A DNA stretch of 64,000 nt from assembly GCA_002840835.1 (NCBI GenBank), contig PHCQ01000009.1, positions 1-64,000 of the forward strand, given 5' to 3'. This DNA comes from Betaproteobacteria bacterium HGW-Betaproteobacteria-16. Its GTDB lineage: Bacteria; Pseudomonadota; Gammaproteobacteria; Burkholderiales; Burkholderiaceae_C. A program made the translations under genes and the position numbers. A model generated the notes under the pieces. The model was not told the origin of the DNA. It saw nothing but the letters and a program-made list of their open reading frames with translations, and did no database searches. This document shows, piece after piece, positions 1 to 8,900 of this stretch (position 1 is the stretch's first letter; each line of letters starts with the position of its first letter).

Positions 1-600
1 CCCGCCGCTGAACGCACAGGCCGCGACCTGCTGTTTGTGGGCCGGCTGGAAGAACGCAAAGGCGTCAACTTTCTGCTGGACGCTGTCGCGCTGTTGAAAG
101 CCCGCTGCTCAGACGTGCGCCTGAAGATCGTGGGCAACGGCCCGCAAAAAGAAGCCCTTGAGCGGCAAACCGCCGCACTTTCACTGGAAGCCGTGGTGAC
201 CTTCGCCGGCACCAAAGACGAAGCCGGCGTGGCCGAGGCACTGCGCCATGCCGATCTGCTGGTCGTGCCCAGCCTGTCTGAAGGGCTGCCCGTGGTGATC
301 ATGGAGGCATTGGCCAGTGGTGTGCCGGTGGTCGCTTCTGCTGTGGATGGGATTCCGGAACTGGTGCGGGATGGGGAGACGGGGTGGCTGGTGCCGCCTT
401 GTGATCCTAGGAAGCTTGCAAATGGGATTGAGCAGTTGCAGATGGACCCGGGTTTGCGGCAATGCATGGGTGAAGCCGGGCGTCAACTGGTGGCTGCAGA
501 CCATGACGCACAGCGCAATGCGGTTACGCTGCTGCAGGGAATTGCGCCGCATGCGCAGATCGGTGACGACTCGCTCTATAGGGCGCCTGGCACAGGTTAA
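1..600 (+). CDS. Glycosyltransferase family 4 (GT-B), C-terminal part, cut by window edge
   Basis: The frame is open from base 1, so the gene starts outside the window and about 199 residues are visible. This is the nucleotide-sugar-binding half of a GT-B glycosyltransferase. It opens with FVGRLEERKG, the usual start of the second Rossmann domain. Then come a KIVGNGP loop and the family signature PSLSEGLPVVIMEALASG, whose first Glu belongs to the EX7E motif that contacts the donor sugar. The next GIPELVRDGETGWLVPP segment is also typical. Such enzymes build exopolysaccharide, lipopolysaccharide or glycolipids at the inner membrane. The acceptor and donor cannot be told from this half. Confidence 0.93.
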   Translation, partial: PAAERTGRDLLFVGRLEERKGVNFLLDAVALLKARCSDVRLKIVGNGPQKEALERQTAALSLEAVVTFAGTKDEAGVAEALRHADLLVVPSLSEGLPVVIMEALASGVPVVASAVDGIPELVRDGETGWLVPPCDPRKLANGIEQLQMDPGLRQCMGEAGRQLVAADHDAQRNAVTLLQGIAPHAQIGDDSLYRAPGTG

Positions 601-808
601 ATCTTAGACAGCGTGTGTTTTTCCTCACTTGACCACAGAGATGCGCAGTCTGGTGGTTGCTGATCTCCAGTAAAAATGCCCGAGTCACTGGACCGCAAGT
701 ATGCTCAAACAACTCATACAAGGGAGTCACGATGCACATCACGTACAAACAACTGTGCAAACGCGATGCAGCGCGCTTGTGCGCCCAGTTGGGGCCGACC
801 ACATGAAC

Positions 809-1113
809 GCCAAAGCCGCCATCACCTGGGTGAGCGTGGCCAGCGGCGTAGAAGCCGAAGTGCGGCTGCACGACCACCTGTTCAGCGAACCGCAGCCGGA
901 CGCGGGCGGCAAGGATTTCCTTGAAGCGCTTAACCCGAACAGCTTGAAGGTGATCACGGCTTATATGGAGCCTCACTGGCTGCTGCGAAGCCGAAGGAGA
1001 AGTTCCAGTTCGAGCGGTTCGGGTATGTTGAGGCAGACCGGGTGGACCACGTGCCGGGAACCAAGCCGGTCTTCAGACGGGTAACGGGCTTGAAGGATAG
1101 TTGGGCGAAATGA
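809..1113 (+). pseudogene. glnS: Frameshifted 3' remnant of glutaminyl-tRNA synthetase
   Basis: About 100 residues match the anticodon-binding C-terminus of GlnRS. Frame 2 (up to about 973) reads AKAAITWVSVASG, EVRLHDHLFSEPQPDAGGKD and FLEALNPNSLKVITAYMEP. The match then continues in another frame as LAAAKPKEKFQFERFGYVEAD, PVFRRVTGLKDSWAK and a stop at 1111-1113. The switch at about 974 is best explained by a one-base deletion, because the EPxL codon has only two bases. The catalytic core, more than 450 residues in the family, is absent upstream, so this is a fragment and not a sequencing error in a live gene. It sits only 43 bp before the caspase-kinase gene and may mark a recombination boundary. 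Confidence 0.85.
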
Positions 1114-1156
1114 AATAAAAATATTGCATGCCAATCCAAAAACATCAGGCAGAATT

Positions 1157-3394
1157 ATGAGAAAAGCACTAGTAATTGGAATAGATAACTACAATCAACT
1201 GCACCCATTGAATGGGTGCATAAACGACGCAAAAAGAATATCAACTCTACTGTCTGACACAAAGAGTGAATTTCTGGTTAAAACACTGATCGATTCTGAA
1301 GCAACAAGATCAACTATAAAGAATCAAATCAGATGGTGCTTGGAAGGTGCTGAGTTCTCCATTATTTACTTTGCCGGTCATGGCGTAAAAACACTGGTTT
1401 CGACCTTCATAGCCACATTTGATTACACTGACGACGACGAAGGCGTCGATGTCAATTGGATTCAGGCAGCGATATCCAAGATAGCAGAAAAAGGGTCAAG
1501 CTGCATAGTGATATTTGACTGTTGCCACAGTGGTGGAGCAGATGTGCGAACTGAAAATAAAATAATTTCGCCCATGCTAGCCGAAGATTTACCTCAAGTA
1601 ACTGGGGCAGGCCGTGTTCTCTTGGCTGCCTGCACAACCGATCAAACAGCGAAAGAATGCGAAATTGACAACGAGATTCACGGACTGTTTACACACCATC
1701 TTTGCGATGCAATATCAGGCTTTGCAGCAAACGCTAATCGATTGGTCACTGTACACGCATCGTATGACTATATAGCCAAAAAGCTCGAGGAATCGGGAAA
1801 GCAGATACCGGTATTCAAGGGAGATATGGAAGGACAACTAATAATTGCGAGAGATGTATCTCCCTTAGGAACGTGGCAACAAAGATCCGAGCTCTCACAC
1901 TTCTCCCCTCTTGAAGCGACAGTTAGAGCGGAAAACCTTCTATCCCAAATCCTCCCTAAGGTAACACCAACCTCACACGCGATTTGGCAGAAAACTGGAT
2001 ATAAAGAGGCATGCCAAGCATTCGAGCCCATAGGTCAATGGTTCAACAGAAGAATTGAGGCTCAACCGGATCTAAAGAACCATAAAGAGTTCAAAGAAAA
2101 GTACTCCTCTTGTCAACAGATATTCAAAAGCCTTGGAAACGTAATGCCTGGAATGGAAATTCAACAGGGGTGCGTCGAATTTCAACTCGGCTCTGGGACT
2201 TTTGGAACAGTATTTGGAATACGTACATCAGAAACGGCAAGCCGGGTTTGTTTCAAGGTTTATCATGCTCACGATCTCTTTGATCTGCAAAAGGTAGGTC
2301 GTTTTAGGAGAGGCTATGCTGCAATGAAGCAGCTAGACCATCCTCAAATTGTAAAAGTAAGAGAACTTTCCGAAATACCTTTAGGGTTTTTCATGGATTA
2401 CATTGAGGGCGCAAACTCAAGGGAGTTTAATCCCGGGGGCTCACAGGAGCCTGAAATCATCCTGGACCTCTTACTGGAGGTTGCAGAAACTTTACAGCAT
2501 GCACACACACGTGGAGTCATTCACCGGGATGTAAAGCCAGAAAACATTCTTATTAGAATTTCACCAGAAGGTTTGCCATCAGCATTTCTAACAGACTTCG
2601 ACCTCTCTTGGTTTTCATCTGCAACACAGGTTACAAAACTAGCAGAGGGATTCGGATCGCATTTCTATGCAGCACCTGAGCAAATAAACAACCCGAACAC
2701 GCCTGTAGCGCATCGGGCGACAGTGGACACCTATTCGTTCGGGCAATTGTGCTTCTTCTTTGTTACGGGAAGGGATCCTCTTGCCTTCAACCCGGAAGGC
2801 AATGCAATCGTATTAAGTCAAGAACTCTCGCGAAAATGGTCTGACGCTACCATCGCGACCGAGTTAGCCAATCTTTACAGAGACTGCACACACCTTTCCC
2901 CCGACAAGCGGCTCGCTGACTTTAGAGAGATTTGCGAAAGAATCGCGAAAATGCAGATCATTCTGGAGTCACCCGATGCAGCCTACGATACTGCCACCTT
3001 CATTGAACAAGCCAGGTTTACATTAAGCGGAGATGTTTCCACCCAAAACGACTCTAACATTACCTGTACCTTTAGGTCTCGTTCAGGCAGAACTGAAGTC
3101 TCGATTAGAACCATCAAGGATGCACCGACCTCCATGGGGATTGAAGTCACCTTTCGGCCAGATGACTTGTTTATGGAGGGAAGAACATCCCAAGAGGCAA
3201 GAATCAAGATCAATTCTCGAATCGACTACGCACTTCAAGAATACGCACGGAAATTCGACACTATTAGATCTGGCGCTAAATCGGGAGCATTTGAAACATC
3301 AGTGAAAATTGACCATCTCAAAAAGGAGCGCAGTGGGGTTATCATTGCTCGTGAAATAATTTCAAAGGTGCTAGATCAAATTGAGAATGTCTAA
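1157..3394 (+). CDS. Caspase-like (peptidase C14) and Ser/Thr protein kinase fusion
   Basis: Start taken at the ATG directly before RKALVIGIDNY, where caspase homology begins; an in-frame ATG 33 bp upstream is less likely. The protein has 745 residues. The caspase-like domain (about 1-235) has the catalytic dyad in YFAGHG (His75) and IFDCCHSGG (Cys123). After a linker comes a kinase domain (about 340-600). It has a GSGTFG glycine loop (345-350), Lys367 in VCFK, HRDVKPEN (Asp458, Asn463), a DFD motif in place of DFG (Asp480) and AAPEQ (506-509). Both enzymes therefore look active. The last 140 residues are unassigned. There is no signal peptide, so it should be cytosolic. It is clearly more AT-rich than its neighbours and lies among gene remnants, which points to transfer. 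A role in phage defence or programmed cell death is inferred from the architecture only. Confidence 0.9.
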   Translation: MRKALVIGIDNYNQLHPLNGCINDAKRISTLLSDTKSEFLVKTLIDSEATRSTIKNQIRWCLEGAEFSIIYFAGHGVKTLVSTFIATFDYTDDDEGVDVNWIQAAISKIAEKGSSCIVIFDCCHSGGADVRTENKIISPMLAEDLPQVTGAGRVLLAACTTDQTAKECEIDNEIHGLFTHHLCDAISGFAANANRLVTVHASYDYIAKKLEESGKQIPVFKGDMEGQLIIARDVSPLGTWQQRSELSHFSPLEATVRAENLLSQILPKVTPTSHAIWQKTGYKEACQAFEPIGQWFNRRIEAQPDLKNHKEFKEKYSSCQQIFKSLGNVMPGMEIQQGCVEFQLGSGTFGTVFGIRTSETASRVCFKVYHAHDLFDLQKVGRFRRGYAAMKQLDHPQIVKVRELSEIPLGFFMDYIEGANSREFNPGGSQEPEIILDLLLEVAETLQHAHTRGVIHRDVKPENILIRISPEGLPSAFLTDFDLSWFSSATQVTKLAEGFGSHFYAAPEQINNPNTPVAHRATVDTYSFGQLCFFFVTGRDPLAFNPEGNAIVLSQELSRKWSDATIATELANLYRDCTHLSPDKRLADFREICERIAKMQIILESPDAAYDTATFIEQARFTLSGDVSTQNDSNITCTFRSRSGRTEVSIRTIKDAPTSMGIEVTFRPDDLFMEGRTSQEARIKINSRIDYALQEYARKFDTIRSGAKSGAFETSVKIDHLKKERSGVIIAREIISKVLDQIENV

Positions 3395-3598
3395 AATGCC
3401 GTTGAAAAATTGCTCATCAAACGTACAGCCACTGCTGATTTCGAAGATGCGAGCCACCACCCAGATGCGTCTGTGAAGCGATTTCGAAGGTCTTTTCGGC
3501 CTATTTGGAACAATGGGGTCAGGTATTGCCTTGTGCCCCTCAAGGGCTACAACCGGGCAGTTGTGATTTGACTTATTGTTCTTTGATGGGAGCCCACG

Positions 3599-4204
3599 AT
3601 GTTGTCGCCGCACAATGCGCTGCTGCTACGGGTTGAGCTGAAGGACTTCAAGCCGGCGATTTACCGGGAAGTCTTGGTGGACCCGAACATCACCCTGCGT
3701 GCCTTGCACGCGGTGATTCAGGCAGCCATGGGTTGGGAGAACGTGCATTTGTATGCTTTCGCCCAGCCGCTTCGCTCGACGGAACCGTTCTGGAAGATTC
3801 CGAACGAGCGGAAGTGGCAGAAGCCAAGCCCCGACGAGTGGGGCGAGCCAATGGGCAACGATGCCAAGGTCAAGCTCTCTCAATTGTTGACCGCGCCCAA
3901 ACAGCGCCTGCTGTACCTCTACGACTTTGGTGACGAGTGGGTGCACACCATCACGCTCATGGCTTTCAGCAACGCTGACGTTCCACTGCCCCATTTGCTC
4001 AAGGCACAGAATGGCTGCCCGCCAGAAGACTGCGGCGGCCCGCCCGGTGCTGAGTACTGGTCACACGCCTGGTACGACGACGCGCATGAAGACCATGAAA
4101 CGGCGCGCGACATGTTTGGAGACCACGAGCCGGGCTCGCTGGACTTTGCAGCGCTGCAAGAGGCGGTCGCCAAACTGAAGAAGCCTGCCCCTCGCGCAAA
4201 GTAA
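3599..4204 (+). CDS. pRiA4b ORF-3-like protein (IS1096 TnpR-like family)
   Basis: This 201-residue protein carries the plasmid pRiA4b ORF-3 fold. It opens with LLLRVELKDFKPAIYREVLV, followed by ALHAVIQAAMGWENVHLYAF, the acidic YLYDFGDEWVHTI strand and the cysteine-bearing CPPEDCGGPPGAEYW segment. All are conserved in this family, whose biochemical role is unknown. Members occur on plasmids and beside mobile elements. A truncated transposase lies immediately downstream, which fits that habit. The GGGAG 6-10 bases before the ATG supports the start. Confidence 0.85.
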   Translation: MLSPHNALLLRVELKDFKPAIYREVLVDPNITLRALHAVIQAAMGWENVHLYAFAQPLRSTEPFWKIPNERKWQKPSPDEWGEPMGNDAKVKLSQLLTAPKQRLLYLYDFGDEWVHTITLMAFSNADVPLPHLLKAQNGCPPEDCGGPPGAEYWSHAWYDDAHEDHETARDMFGDHEPGSLDFAALQEAVAKLKKPAPRAK

Positions 4205-4215
4205 GGCAGCAGGCA

Positions 4216-4446
4216 GCGGCAAGACTTCTTCGCATTGAGTTCCCCGGCGCCGTCTATCACGTGACCTCACGTGGCGACCTCCGGGAGCCGATCTTCGAAG
4301 ACGACATTGACCGCCTGGCCTTGCTGGACGTGCTGGGCTCAGGCCTGGAACGGTTTGATGCCTGCGCACTGGCCTGGTGCCTGATGGGCAACCACTACCA
4401 CTTCGTTTTGCAGACACGGCTGCCCAATCTGTTTCTACTGATGCGG
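4216..4446 (+). pseudogene. Truncated REP-associated tyrosine (IS200-like, Y1) transposase
   Basis: The frame reads ARLLRIEFPGAVYHVTSRGD, then REPIFEDDIDR, ACALAWCLMGNHYHFVLQT and NLFLLMRY. This is the N-terminal half of a RAYT/Y1 transposase, including the metal-binding HUH-type motif HYH. The N-terminal few residues lack an ATG. The protein breaks off after LMRY, before the region with the catalytic tyrosine, and the frame closes at 4470. About 80 of the usual 200-300 residues remain, so it cannot be active. It is squeezed between the pRiA4b-like gene and the 3' end of the thioredoxin-like gene on the other strand. Confidence 0.85.
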
Positions 4447-4455
4447 TATGTGACT

Positions 4456-5304
4456 TCAGAACTTGTTTAGGCTGTCGGCGAGTTTGTCGCATTGCTCCAG
4501 CGTGCCTGGCTTGCCCTCGACGATGCCCACAAGCTTCACCAGATTGCTGCGCACCAGGCCGGTCTGCCGTGCCTCCTCGTCCATAAAGGGGTGCTTGTCG
4601 ACGCTCATCACTGAAAGCATCGCCCGAGTACCCAGCTTCAACTCAGCGGCATGCGAACCACCCCAGCCATGCAGCTGGTCGGCATAGACGGGCTTGCTGT
4701 CATGGTGCTGGCGTTCGCATGCGTGCAGGGTGCTTCCCAGTACCTTGCGCATGGCATAGAACCGCAAGCCGGTTCGAATCTCAGGCGTCATTTCCGCTGC
4801 CTTTGATGCGGCTGCGGCCGACGCTGTGGGCCGGGGTCTTTTGCCCAGGTTTTCGATGGAAGCCATGAGCGACGCTGCGTCCTTGGCTCGCCCGCCGCCG
4901 CTTCCTTTGTATGCACCGCCCTCGTAAATCTGGTGGTCAGGCACGCCCGTCACCTTCACCGGCGGGGCAAGCGCTGGCATTTCTTTCCAGCGTGGCCACT
5001 GCACACGCGCATATTTCCAGCCATCTTTGCCGGACTGAGCCACGCCCTGAGTGAACAGCTCGTCGGCCCCAATACAAAAACCGCAACGCTGGTCTGGTGA
5101 AGTGAACTGAATCACCACCTTGGGGTGTTGCCGCACAAACGCAGCCACCTCGGAAGGCTGCAGCTCGGTGACGGTACGTTCGGCCATGGCCAGAGTTGAT
5201 GCGGCCATGCCGGCCATGAGCAAGATCGAGCTCACAAACGCGCGGATCAGCTGTGGTGAGCGAAGACGCGTTGCGGCCATGCGTCGGTTGAATGGACGGT
5301 TCAT
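4456..5304 (-). CDS. Secreted thioredoxin-fold protein with CGFC active site
   Basis: The start is the ATG of MNRPFNRR, preceded by CAGGGAG at good spacing; a longer in-frame start lacks a ribosome site. The protein has 282 residues and a long N-terminal signal sequence ending near MAERTV. The first half is thioredoxin-like: VVIQFTSPDQRCGFC, with a CxxC redox pair, and a later VTGVPDHQIYEGG loop that may hold the cis-proline equivalent. The second half (from about residue 175) is unrecognised and contains LRFYAMRKVLGS and paired cysteines. It probably acts in periplasmic thiol chemistry; substrates are unknown. Confidence 0.7.
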   Translation of the reverse strand: MNRPFNRRMAATRLRSPQLIRAFVSSILLMAGMAASTLAMAERTVTELQPSEVAAFVRQHPKVVIQFTSPDQRCGFCIGADELFTQGVAQSGKDGWKYARVQWPRWKEMPALAPPVKVTGVPDHQIYEGGAYKGSGGGRAKDAASLMASIENLGKRPRPTASAAAASKAAEMTPEIRTGLRFYAMRKVLGSTLHACERQHHDSKPVYADQLHGWGGSHAAELKLGTRAMLSVMSVDKHPFMDEEARQTGLVRSNLVKLVGIVEGKPGTLEQCDKLADSLNKF

Positions 5305-5406
5305 TTTTATCTCCCTGAGGTTGATGTGGTGCGCGCCCAAGCCCGATGGGTTGGGGATGCTCACCACGCGAAAACGCAGACTTTAATGCAGCTTGCGCTC
5401 TTATCA

Positions 5407-5513
5407 GAATTCACCGGCACGCCTTCGATCGCTTCGCCAAGTACCTTAGTTAAAGGTCCCCACTTCGATGGCGCCATCTTCAGTTACCTTAGGCCGATGG
5501 GCCGAATTCACCG
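5407..5513. repeat. Short direct repeat in an AT-shifted spacer
   Basis: The ten bases GAATTCACCG occur at 5407-5416 and again at 5504-5513. They sit in the gene-free stretch between the thioredoxin-like gene and the putative immunity gene. The spacer shows no open frame and looks like mosaic debris. It may be a trace of insertion and loss. Confidence 0.35.
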
Positions 5514-5540
5514 TTACCAGCCGAATTAAGGATTGCCAGA

Positions 5541-5906
5541 TCACTTTTGTGTTGATCGATCTTCCAGAGTCCTCATTAAGAATCTAAGAAACGAATGTGC
5601 ATCATAAATTCGATCGTCATGCCCTGATACATCAACTTTTAGATTACGGCCATCCTTCATAAATAACATCACCCCATCCAACAACACGTCATCATTGATC
5701 ATGCATGTGGCCCTTTCAATCTCTGAGTATTGAATATTTTTTTTGCATTTATCCAAAAAAATACCATCCTCCGACACCAATATTCGCTCATCTAGATTTT
5801 CATAAACGGCAAAGTATGGAGGTGGCACCGAATAATTTTCGTCACTCAACCTGGCTCTCTTGACCCTCTTCATTGCCCGAATAAATCTACTTTTTGCATT
5901 TATCAT
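5541..5906 (-). CDS. Putative immunity protein for the adjacent RHS toxin
   Basis: This 121-residue protein is AT-rich and cytosolic, with no signal peptide. It starts 7 bases after the RHS stop codon, on the same strand. No family was recognised with certainty. The alternating strands (YFAVYENLDERILVSEDGIF, IQYSEIERATCMI, GVMLFMKDGRNLKVDV) followed by a helix (DAHSFLRFLMRTLED) suggest a small PH-like or beta-barrel fold. RHS and other polymorphic toxins normally have the immunity gene directly downstream of the variable toxin tip. Position and shared base composition are the basis for the call. Confidence 0.6.
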   Translation of the reverse strand: MINAKSRFIRAMKRVKRARLSDENYSVPPPYFAVYENLDERILVSEDGIFLDKCKKNIQYSEIERATCMINDDVLLDGVMLFMKDGRNLKVDVSGHDDRIYDAHSFLRFLMRTLEDRSTQK

Positions 5907-5913
5907 CTATGAC

Positions 5914-8900
5914 CTAGCGCGGTATTTGGTTCACCAGAATTGGTCGCACAAACTGGTCTGCATAGCCGTTTACTCCCTGTTGATGTGTAAACCCAAACCT
6001 AGGCAATGTTGCGTAAAACCCTTCGTTAGCAATAGTTGCTTGAATCCTCAATTCTTGCGCCCCAGCATGCGTTGCCTTATCGATCAACTTATTCAAGACC
6101 TCTCGTCCATTCTTTATGCTGCCTTCAATGTAATCGACATTCATCAATACTGTCTTGCCATCGTAGGCAATGCTTCCCTTGCATGCAGTGAGTGCACCCT
6201 CTAAACCGAGATCTGCTGCAGTCAACGCACGAGGAAGAGCTGTTAAACCAGGCCACGATGTTGATAGTGTGCCATTCACTCCCCCAAGATCAGCCATCGC
6301 AACGGCAGCCGTTGGCCCGTATCTCTGATTCAACAAAAGAAGCTGGAGAAAGAAGCCTCGCAATGGGTTTAATCCCTCTGGATCCGTATAGCTCAACGGA
6401 TTCCCACCCACATAGGCAAACCGATTCCACCCACCCTCAAGACCAATCGGATCAGCACTGACATACCGCCCCGAAGCCGGATGATAGAACCGGTGCCAGT
6501 TGTAGAACAGCCCGTTGCCATCGTCCACCTGGCCCGGGTAGCGCAGGTTGTAGGGCACGGCGGCCAATGAACCCGTGGCCAGGGGCTGAGCCTGGGTTTC
6601 GCCGTAGCCGCTGTAGGCCCACTGCCAGCGCACGCGCTGAGCGCTGTCTGTCAATCGCCGGGGCGTGTTCAGGTGGTCGCTGTGCACAGCGTAGTGCTGG
6701 CCGTTGATGACGGCGGCCACCGGCATGAGGCCGCTGGCGGTGGGCAGGTAGATGTGCTCGGTGCTTTGCACCGTGCTGGCGGTGCTGGACTGGCGGTATT
6801 CGCCCAGCACGTTGTGACCGGCGGTGCCGTAGACGTAGATGGTCTGGCCCGATGGCTCGTCCTTGACCACCCGCTGGTGCTGGCCGTTGTACCAGTGGCG
6901 CGTGGCGCCGACTTCGCTGCTGGCGCAGGCGCTGTCGCTGCGGCTGGCACAGGCCTTGATCTGGTGCAGGCGCCCACCTGCGTCGTAGCGCAGGGACTGG
7001 CCGGTCTGCCAGGTGATTTCGCCGGCGGCGTTGCTCACCACTGGCTGGCTTCGGGCCTGCCGCAGGCGGTTGCTCTTGGCATCTGGAAGCAGCCCCGGGT
7101 CCTTTCGATTGCCGTTGGCATCGTAGGCGTAGGTTTGCCGTGACTGCAGGGCAGGCACGCTGCCCCTGCCTCGCAGTTGCAGCAGGCGCCCTGAGGCGTT
7201 GTAGCTCACGCTGTAGGGCACGTTCTCTGCCACCCAGCCGCCGGACCCGTTGCTGCGCTGCAGGGTTTGGCCGAAGCTGGCGAGCTGGCCCAAGTTGTTC
7301 CAGCTGTAGGTGCCGGTTTCGCTGCTGATCAGCTGGCCTGCCGGGTTGTAGCTGCGTGAAGCGAGCAAGCTGGCGCTGGCGTGGGCGAAGCGCCAGGTCC
7401 AGGACAGGGGCTGTCCAAGGGCGTTGTAGGTGATGCCCTGCAACAGGGGTTGGCCATTCCAGCGCATGTCGGTGAGCACGCCCGTGCTGTCGTACTGGTA
7501 GGACAGCACGGCGCCGCTGGGGTAAGTGACGCTGGCCAGTTCGCCAGCGCCAGCGCCGCTGGGCACGTGGCTGAAGTTGACGTTGCGGGTCTGGCTGTGG
7601 TCGGCGATGGCGGACGATATGTTTTGTCCCTGCTGTCTCAGCCGCCCGAAGGCGTCCCACTGGAAGCGGGTGGTGGTGCGCTCGGCCTCGCCCTCGCCCT
7701 CGCCCTCGCCCTCGCGGGTGATCATTTCGCACAGACGACCCAGGCTGGCGCTGGGGTGGCCGGTGGCGTTGCAGGCGTTACCTGTGAGGTCGTAGCGCAG
7801 TTCGGTGATCAGGGTCGGTTTGCCACTGGCGCTTTGCGTGATGCGGGTGGGGCGGCCAAGGGGGTCGCGTGCAATCTGGGTGGCGCGTCCCAGGGCATCG
7901 ACCACGCTTTGGGGCAGGCCCAACGCGTCGAAGGTGTTCTGGGTACTGCCCACGTCGGGCGATTGCTCACTGGCTGCTTGGCCTTTGGCATCGCGGATGT
8001 AGGTGGTGCTTACGCCCTTGAAGTCGCTGACCGAACTGACGGCGTTGCCCCGGTCATAGCCCAGGCGGGCCACCTTGCCCAAGGCGTTGGTCACGCTGGT
8101 GATGCGGGCCATTGCGTCGCGGCTGAGAGCGGTGCGCTGGCCTGCGGCGTTGATGCCCTGGCGCAGGCGACCGTTGGCATCGTAGGCGTAGTCGCTGCGC
8201 TGATCGCTGCCCAGCACCTCACGGCTCAAGCGGTTGATCTGGTTGACTTCGCGCGCCACTTGCAGGGCGATGCCGTCGCCGCGGTTCAGCACGGTTTCCT
8301 GGACGCGGTTGCCCAGTGCATCAAGGGTGAATCTGGCGCTGTGGCGCCGGTTGTCGCTCCAGCCGATCAGGCGCTGGGCATTGTCGTAGCTGTAGCTGAC
8401 GACGTGCCCGCTGGGTTGCGTGATCCGGGCCACTTGGCCGCTGGGTGTGTAGGCGTAGCTCGTCTCCAGCGCGGGGCCTCCCGGTTCGCCCAGTGCACTG
8501 CTGCGCACCAGCCAGCCGCGCTCGTTGTAGCTCAGCGTCCGCACCAGGCCGGTGGGCTCGGTGATGCGGGTGGGGCGACCTGCAGCGTCGTGGCTCAGGC
8601 GGGTGACGTGCCCAAGCGGGTTGGTGATGGTGGCGGGCAGGCCGGCCGCGTCATAGGTGTAGTGGGTGACAGCTCCGTTAGGTGCTGTGACGGCGGAGAC
8701 CAGTCTTTGGTCGGTGTAGGCGTAGCGGGTGATTTCCTGTGTGCCGTTTGCAGCACCTGCGGTATGCGTCACTGTCTGCACAGTCAGTCGGCCAAGGGAG
8801 TCGTAGGTGTAGTTGGTGCGCTTGAGCGGCTCCTGGATCACTGTGGGCTTGCGGAAAGCGCTGTGCCAGGTGATGGTGGTGGCTTGTTCTTCGGGTGAGT

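Noticed and set aside
601..808. Short frames between the glycosyltransferase and the glnS remnant
   Set aside because: No homology, start site or composition to support a gene.
7381..8898. A 505-codon open frame on the plus strand opposite the RHS gene
   Set aside because: Rich in Ala, Gly and Val without domain character; it is an antisense shadow of the repeated RHS codons. Similar long frames opposite at 9838-10509 and 6452-7732 were dropped for the same reason.
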